64,000 bases of DNA. Origin: Bradyrhizobium elkanii USDA 76. GTDB taxonomy: Bacteria > Pseudomonadota > Alphaproteobacteria > Rhizobiales > Xanthobacteraceae. Made by a program: the position numbers and the translations under genes. The stretch spans positions 4,208,001 to 4,272,000 of the forward strand of contig NZ_CP066356.1 of assembly GCF_023278185.1 (NCBI RefSeq). The letters are read 5' to 3'. The notes below the pieces were generated by a model. The model searched no databases. It saw only the letters and a list, made by a program, of their open reading frames with translations, and was not told the DNA's origin. Shown piece by piece: positions 60,301 through 64,000 of the stretch; position 1 is the first letter of the stretch; every line of letters begins with the position of its first letter.

Positions 60301-60548
60301 CGCGTGCTCTCGAGCCCCGGCGCGCCGGCCAGGGCCGTCTCGATCGGGAAGGTGATCTGCTTCTCGATTTCCGCCGGCGACAGCGCCGGGGCCACCGTGT
60401 TGATCTGGACCTGCTTGTTGGTGATGTCGGGCACTGCGTCGATCGGCAGCCTGGTTAGCGCAAGGCCGCCGATGAACATCAGGGTCGCCGCCAATGTGAC
60501 GACCACCCAGCGCCGCTGGATCGCAAGACCAATGATGCGCTCAATCAT
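57324..60548 (-). CDS. CusA/CzcA-family heavy-metal RND efflux pump
   Basis: The product is 1074 aa with twelve helices and two large periplasmic loops. The HME-RND helix-four motif GALDFGLIVDGAVIITEN carries the acidic proton-relay residues. Other marks are IDAVPDITNKQVQINTVAPA, SRNGFSQITAVFSEATDIYF and PLALTGGIAALWLRGMPFSI. It exports divalent or monovalent metal (Co/Zn/Cd/Ni or Cu/Ag) from periplasm to outside; the ion cannot be fixed. The gene overlaps the adaptor gene by 8 bases. No outer-membrane factor gene follows. Confidence 0.95.
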   Translation of the reverse strand: MIERIIGLAIQRRWVVVTLAATLMFIGGLALTRLPIDAVPDITNKQVQINTVAPALSPAEIEKQITFPIETALAGAPGLESTRSLSRNGFSQITAVFSEATDIYFARQQVGERLTEVRARLPQGIEPRIGPTSTGLGEIYMWTVHYSGQKVQADGAPGLQSDGRFLTADGQMLQSEVEKDAYLRTVQDWIIKPQIKMVPGVAGVDTIGGYLKQYQVHPDAAKLIALGLTFADVAKAIETNNVSRGARYIERNGEGFVVRSGGRLENIDELGAVVVTTRGGVPVRIRDLATLSIGGETRTGSASENGREVVVGTALMLIGANSRTVSAAVDAKLRTIMPSLPAGIEVKTVLDRTQLVDATIGTVARNLSEGALLVIAVLFVLLGNFRAALITALVIPVAMLMTAIGMWQGRISANLMSLGALDFGLIVDGAVIITENSLRHLAEKQHALGRVLTRDERLATVRASAVEMVQPSLYGQAIILLVYVPLLTFTGVEGKMFEPMALTVILALAAAFVLSLTLVPALIAIGITGRVQEQENRLVAALKRCYSPLLRRAVATPMPVIAVAVVLFATALFGFFRLGQEFIPSLDEKNIAMHALRIPSTALSQSQAMQLSVEKAVSRFPQVSFVFSKTGTAEVASDPMPPNASDTFIILKPREQWPDPSLTKEQLIEDISKAVGRLPGNVYEFTQPIQMRFNELLAGVRGDIAVKVFGDEFGPMQKAANQIAAALRSVRGATDVKVEQAGGLPVLEIKVDKAAIARRGLSVSAVQDVIGAAVGGQDAGVVYEGDRSFDIVVRLPESVRSDLEALSNLPVALPKATPSSPVQSLPLNRVAQFSFTEGPNQISRENGKRRIVVTANVRGRDLGSVVEEAQAKVAQSVQLPPGYWMTWGGQSENLAAARQRLAVVVPACFAMIFLLLLAAMGSAREALLVFSAVPLALTGGIAALWLRGMPFSISAAVGFIALSGVAVLNGLVMLSFVRQLSERGVPMRQAIEQGALTRFRPVVMTALVASLGFVPMAFATGTGAEVQKPLATVVIGGLISATLLTLAVLPALYARYGHAGSAARNERTAIQPAE

Positions 60549-61761
60549 GGTCGTGCTCCGCCTCGTCCTTCTCGAACTCCGCCTTCAGCGTGAAGGTGTT
60601 CTGCACCGCGATGGTCTCGCCGGCTGCGAGGCCGGCGACGATCTCGATGTCGTCGTCGTCCTCACGGCCGGTCCGCACCGACCGTGCCTCGAAGCCGTCG
60701 GCATCGCGCACGAACACGGTCGGCGTTCCCTTGATGGTCTGGAGCGCCTTCTTCGAGACGATCACGGTCGACGGCGCATCTGACAGCGGGACCTCCGCGG
60801 TGACGAAGGTGCCCGGCTTCCAGCGGTGGTCCTTGTTGGGCATGGTCGCGATCACGCGCGCATTGCGGGTCTCGCGGTCGAGCAGGGGGCTGACGAAGAT
60901 CACGCCGGCACTGGCTTCATCCTCGGTGCCGATGGCGCGGATTTTCACCGAAACGCCTTCGCGGACAGCGCCGATGTCTTCGGGTGAGACCGCGAGGTCG
61001 ACCCAGATGTCATCGAGATTGACGATGACATAGAGCTCGCTCTCCTGGCCCTCGCGCCCGATCAATCCGCCGAGATCGACGCGCCGTTCGGACACCCGGC
61101 CGCTGATCGGCGCGCGCAAGAACTGCGTCCGCAGGCTCTCCGGGGGCTGGTTCGGCAGATCGGCGATCTCGCTCTCCGAGAGGCCAAGCGCAAACAGCTT
61201 CTGCCGGGCGCCATCGAGCTTGATCTGGGCGTCGTTCGCGGTCAGCCGCGTCCGCAGGAACTCGTTTTCCGACACAATGCGGGTCTCGACCAGCGTCTTC
61301 TGCCGCGCGTAAAGGGTCTGCTGCAGATCGTTGGTGAGCCGCGCGGCGAGGTATTCGCTCTTGGCGTCGGCCACCTCGCGGCTTTCGATTGCGGCGACGA
61401 TCTCGCCCTTCTCGACGACATCGCCGAGGCGCTTGCGCAGTTCCGTGACCGTCGCAAGCACGCGCACCGAGACCCGGCCGATGTGATCCGCATCGGGGAT
61501 CAGCGATCCCGGCGCGAGGAAATGCCGCTTCAGCATGCCGCCGCTGGCTTGCGCGAAGGTAATGCCGGCTTCGCGAACCTGGTCTTCGCTCAGCTCGATA
61601 TGTCCGGGGGCCTCGTGCCGGGCCTCGGTCTTTGTGTCTGTCGTCGCAGTCTCCTGCGTCGCGGCCGGGAACCTGACCGGCCAGCCGATCCATCCCGCCG
61701 CCGCAACGACCAGTGCAATGCCGGCGGCCACGCCGGCGAAAAATAGAACAACCCGTTTCAT
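60541..61761 (-). CDS. RND periplasmic adaptor (CusB/CzcB family)
   Basis: The product is 406 aa with N-terminal anchor helix MKRVVLFFAGVAAGIALVVA. Membrane-fusion domains appear in order: barrel-sandwich hybrid (ATVTELRKRLGDVVEKGEIV), helical hairpin (~140-230, EYLAARLTNDLQQTLYARQK), beta barrel (APISGRVSERRVDLGGLIG) and a proximal C-terminal domain. The acidic His end EAEHDHD may hold metal. ATG 61761 follows GGAGAGG. It overlaps the pump gene by 8 bases. Confidence 0.93.
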   Translation of the reverse strand: MKRVVLFFAGVAAGIALVVAAAGWIGWPVRFPAATQETATTDTKTEARHEAPGHIELSEDQVREAGITFAQASGGMLKRHFLAPGSLIPDADHIGRVSVRVLATVTELRKRLGDVVEKGEIVAAIESREVADAKSEYLAARLTNDLQQTLYARQKTLVETRIVSENEFLRTRLTANDAQIKLDGARQKLFALGLSESEIADLPNQPPESLRTQFLRAPISGRVSERRVDLGGLIGREGQESELYVIVNLDDIWVDLAVSPEDIGAVREGVSVKIRAIGTEDEASAGVIFVSPLLDRETRNARVIATMPNKDHRWKPGTFVTAEVPLSDAPSTVIVSKKALQTIKGTPTVFVRDADGFEARSVRTGREDDDDIEIVAGLAAGETIAVQNTFTLKAEFEKDEAEHDHD

Positions 61762-61872
61762 ATGCGCCTCTCCGCAGCGCAGGCCTATGGCCCTGCGCTG
61801 TCGCGACATCGATCTGTGCGGAAGCGTGCGCTGGCGAATGGCAGCAACGCACGGCCGGTCATGTCGACCGGA

Positions 61873-62247
61873 TCAGGCGCGGGGTGGCTTGAAGGGAGAG
61901 AGGCGATCGGCCGAAGCGGGCAGCCCAGTGCTGCTGTGGCCATAGCTATGCGGCGCATAGGCGATCGGGAACGCGGTCTCCTGCGGAGACACGGACGCGA
62001 CGTGCGTCAGGCAATGGTCGCCGTGAGGTGAGGCCGGATGCGCCGGAGCCTTGCCGCCGGCGCTGGCGTCGTCGATCGACTGTGCGATCGAGAAGCCGTG
62101 AGCCGCGTCGGCATCGCCGTCGGAGGTCCAGCCATGGAAGAACGACAGCACCAGCGCGAGCGAAATCAGTCCCGCAAGCAGGCTGCGCCAGCGGCGCGAT
62201 CCCGTTGCGTGAGGAGAAGACTGAATCATGGTGCGCGAAGCGTCCAT
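61873..62247 (-). CDS. Small His-containing periplasmic protein of the metal-efflux operon
   Basis: The product is 124 aa. The N-terminal helix SLLAGLISLALVLSFFHGW could be a signal or anchor. The periplasmic part has AHGFSIAQSIDD, HPASPHGDHCLTHVASV and APHSYGHSS, His/Cys clusters suited to metal capture, like small DUF2946-type proteins near copper or zinc pumps. ATG 62247 follows AGTAGG. It lies 111 bases before the adaptor gene on the same strand. Confidence 0.75.
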   Translation of the reverse strand: MDASRTMIQSSPHATGSRRWRSLLAGLISLALVLSFFHGWTSDGDADAAHGFSIAQSIDDASAGGKAPAHPASPHGDHCLTHVASVSPQETAFPIAYAPHSYGHSSTGLPASADRLSPFKPPRA

Positions 62248-62321
62248 GGGGCCTACTTAGCGCCGTGCCCGCGCGCATTCAAGTTCGGGGCCGCGACAGA
62301 TTGGCCGTGGATACTATAACG

Positions 62322-62549
62322 TTACGCGCTGTCTGCGGTTCGGCGCAGCAGCCATCGGCGCGCCGCGACGACCGCCCAGATCGCTTCGACGAGGCCGAAC
62401 GGCCAGGCGCCCTGCAGGAAACCGTAGGCCGAGCCGAGTGCGCAGGAGACAGCGAAGGCCAGGATGAACCAGGGGCTGCGATCTTCGGCCGCATAGCAGA
62501 CGAGCATCATGGTCACGGCGAATAACCCGAACAGCGTCAGCGCATCCAT
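62322..62549 (-). CDS. Small two-helix membrane protein (75 aa)
   Basis: The product starts MDALTLFGLFAVTMMLVCYA; the second helix region is WFILAFAVSCALGSAYGFLQ and it ends FGLVEAIWAVVAARRWLLRR. The conserved-looking GSAYGFLQGAWPFGLVEAIW segment is typical of a small family in Bradyrhizobium. ATG 62549 follows GAGGA. It precedes the His-rich gene and may belong to the efflux transcription unit. Confidence 0.7.
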   Translation of the reverse strand: MDALTLFGLFAVTMMLVCYAAEDRSPWFILAFAVSCALGSAYGFLQGAWPFGLVEAIWAVVAARRWLLRRTADSA

Positions 62550-62808
62550 TCCTCAGCAGAACCCCTGTTGTAACGCTGTTGATATCTGAGCATGCTTGGG
62601 ATGGAATATCCATCCAGCGCCGCCGCCCTCGCCCCACAGTCCCAGGCCGCGCCGCCCGGGGCCTCGGCTTGCTGCAACTCGTGAGCATGGAGCGGCCGAG
62701 GGGCCGGTTGCGCGCGAGTCCACGCTCTCCTTAACCGTCCGATAACTGATTTTCCTAACCACCCCTTGGGTTGTGTTCCCGTACAAGGGCATCCACAGGG
62801 GCAGGAAA

Positions 62809-64000
62809 ATGTCGGTTGTCTCAACGAGCAGCGTGCCGGAATACCGGCGGCTGTCGATCAAGGGTGTGTTGCGCGCCAGCAGAATGGGCGCCATCCAGTG
62901 GCTCGTCCTGAGCGCCGCGCTGCTGGTGCTCGCCATCACGCTTGGCACTGGCTATCTCGCGCTGCAGTTTCGCGAGCGCGCGCTGGAGATGTCCGAGCGC
63001 GAGCTCAACAACACCGCGCTGCTGCTGTCGCGGCATTTCGACCAGCAGCTTACCGATCTCCAGCATGTCCACGACGACATCGTGAATTATCTGCGGGCCG
63101 AGCAGGTCGAGACCGCCGATCAGTTCGAAAAGAACATGTCGCTGTTGAGCGCGCACGAGATGCTGCGCACGCGGCTGGCGGCGCTGCCGCATGTCGGCGG
63201 GCTCAATCTGTTCAACGCCAAGGGATGGCTGATCAATTCATCCGAGATGTGGCCGGTGCCCGACATCAGCGTCGCTGACCGGCGCTATTTCCGGGAGTTC
63301 ACTTCGGGGCGGCCGACCTCACCTGTGATCGTCGAGCCCGCGATGAGCAAGGTGACCGGCAACTGGACCACTATCTTTGCGCGCAAGATCACCGGGCGCA
63401 ACGGCGAGATCATCGGATTCGCCAGCCGCGGCGTCGAGCCGAGCCATTTCGAGGATTTCGTCGCCTCGCTGGCGCTGAGCGGCGACACCGTGATTTCGAT
63501 GATCCACCGCGACGGCACCATCATCGCGCGCTATCCGCAGGATGCCGGCGTGATCGGCCGCAACATCATCAACCTGCCGGTGTTCCAAAAGGTCATCAGC
63601 TTTGGCGGCAACACGTCGGGACGGTTCGTTGGCGCTTCAGGCGAGGAGAACGTTGGTGCGGTCAGATCGCTGTCGCATTTTCCAATCCTGATTCTCGCTA
63701 CCACGAAAACATCGAGCGCGCTGGAGGACTGGCGCGCCCAGACCAAACTGCAATTCTGCGCAGCCGTGTTGGCGGTCTTGATCATCAGCTTCGCGGTCTT
63801 CCTGATCGTGCGCCAACTGCAGCGGCAGCACGACGCGGCAAGCCGCAGGCTGTCCGAGAAGAGCCAGCATCTCGACACCGCGATCAATACCATGACGCAG
63901 GGGCTGCTGTTGTTCGATGCCTCGGCGCGGCTCGTGATCTGCAACCAGCAATATATCGACATGTTCGGCCTCTCGCCTGATGTCGCGAGGCCAGGCTGCC
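62809..64000 (+). CDS. Membrane signalling protein with Cache sensor and PAS domain (3' end outside window)
   Basis: About 397 residues are visible. The first helix is at ~29-48 (AIQWLVLSAALLVLAITLGT). A double-Cache-like periplasmic sensor spans ~50-300 (DQQLTDLQHVHDDIVNYLRA, DRRYFREFTSGRPTSPVIVE, SMIHRDGTIIARYPQDAGVI). A second helix is at ~320-340, then a PAS domain begins (LDTAINTMTQGLLLFDASAR). In Bradyrhizobium this layout often continues into GGDEF-EAL or a histidine kinase, but the output domain is not visible. ATG 62809 follows AGGA. Confidence 0.85.
   Translation, partial: MSVVSTSSVPEYRRLSIKGVLRASRMGAIQWLVLSAALLVLAITLGTGYLALQFRERALEMSERELNNTALLLSRHFDQQLTDLQHVHDDIVNYLRAEQVETADQFEKNMSLLSAHEMLRTRLAALPHVGGLNLFNAKGWLINSSEMWPVPDISVADRRYFREFTSGRPTSPVIVEPAMSKVTGNWTTIFARKITGRNGEIIGFASRGVEPSHFEDFVASLALSGDTVISMIHRDGTIIARYPQDAGVIGRNIINLPVFQKVISFGGNTSGRFVGASGEENVGAVRSLSHFPILILATTKTSSALEDWRAQTKLQFCAAVLAVLIISFAVFLIVRQLQRQHDAASRRLSEKSQHLDTAINTMTQGLLLFDASARLVICNQQYIDMFGLSPDVARPGC

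Noticed and set aside
57306..60458. A long open frame (about 1050 codons) antisense to the RND pump gene
   Set aside because: Same artefact: low-complexity Arg/His/Gln composition and no motif, while the minus strand encodes a complete RND pump.

Overview
The window looks like a chromosomal segment of a Bradyrhizobium-like alphaproteobacterium. This rests on the high GC content, on codon use, on several families of short palindromic intergenic repeats of the kind that litter Bradyrhizobium genomes, and on the gene repertoire: pccB, a ZTP-riboswitch-controlled folD, PAS/PilZ and MocR proteins, Bug-type binding proteins, EcfG-type promoters and many small secreted or membrane proteins. No phage, plasmid or CRISPR locus is visible. 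The only mobile element is one IS4-family insertion sequence.

Layout. 1-6.2 kb: a partial MocR regulator divergent from an EamA exporter, a PAS_5-PilZ protein, DUF4260, propionyl-CoA carboxylase beta (pccB) and three small unknown genes. 6.2-9.7 kb: a repeat field, a cupin, a secreted glycerophosphodiesterase, and two small secreted proteins sharing a terminator. 9.7-14.6 kb: an ArsR regulator divergent from a NIPSNAP / monooxygenase-fold / PEP-mutase-like operon, a TRIC channel and a tri-haem cytochrome c. 14.9-24.7 kb: a fused indolepyruvate ferredoxin oxidoreductase, a DUF4262 gene bracketed by a copy of the oxidoreductase 3' end, then an acyl-CoA module (thiolase-like, DUF35 Zn-ribbon/OB, MaoC hydratase, SDR), a DapA-like aldolase and a NUDT19-like Nudix hydrolase. 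25-30 kb: an EamA exporter whose last 42 bases are echoed downstream, a Bug binding protein and a large PAS histidine kinase. 30-38 kb: small proteins, a VOC protein, the ZTP riboswitch and folD, a MaoC protein, a zinc-ribbon protein, a Myb-like protein and a methyltransferase. 38-45.8 kb: alkB divergent from an AraC regulator, tRNA-Arg(TCG), a Kef-type antiporter fused to two Usp domains, and a set of tiny membrane or stress proteins, two of whose transcription units carry good EcfG (general stress) promoters. 45.8-55 kb: AraC and a CynX-like MFS exporter, a wHTH/YkgJ fusion, an IS4 element sitting in the tip of a palindromic repeat, a DMT exporter, photolyase and a 1-Cys peroxiredoxin. 55-64 kb: an NPP-like secreted phosphatase behind a PhoB box, a CusBA-type heavy-metal RND operon with small His-rich partners, and the start of a Cache-domain signalling protein.

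Three functional threads recur. The first is CoA chemistry: pccB, thiolase/DUF35/MaoC/SDR, a second MaoC and a Nudix CoA-diphosphatase type. The second is stress response: EcfG promoters, photolyase, peroxiredoxin, Usp antiporter. The third is envelope metal and phosphate handling: RND efflux, Pho-box phosphatase, GDPD. The least ordinary observations are two cases where the 3' end of a gene is duplicated just downstream (one enclosing a DUF4262 gene), a FolD with Ser in place of the usual cofactor-binding Arg, three EcfG promoter matches, and a clean IS4 insertion at a hairpin tip. All functional calls come from reading the translated sequence and motif knowledge. No database search was run.
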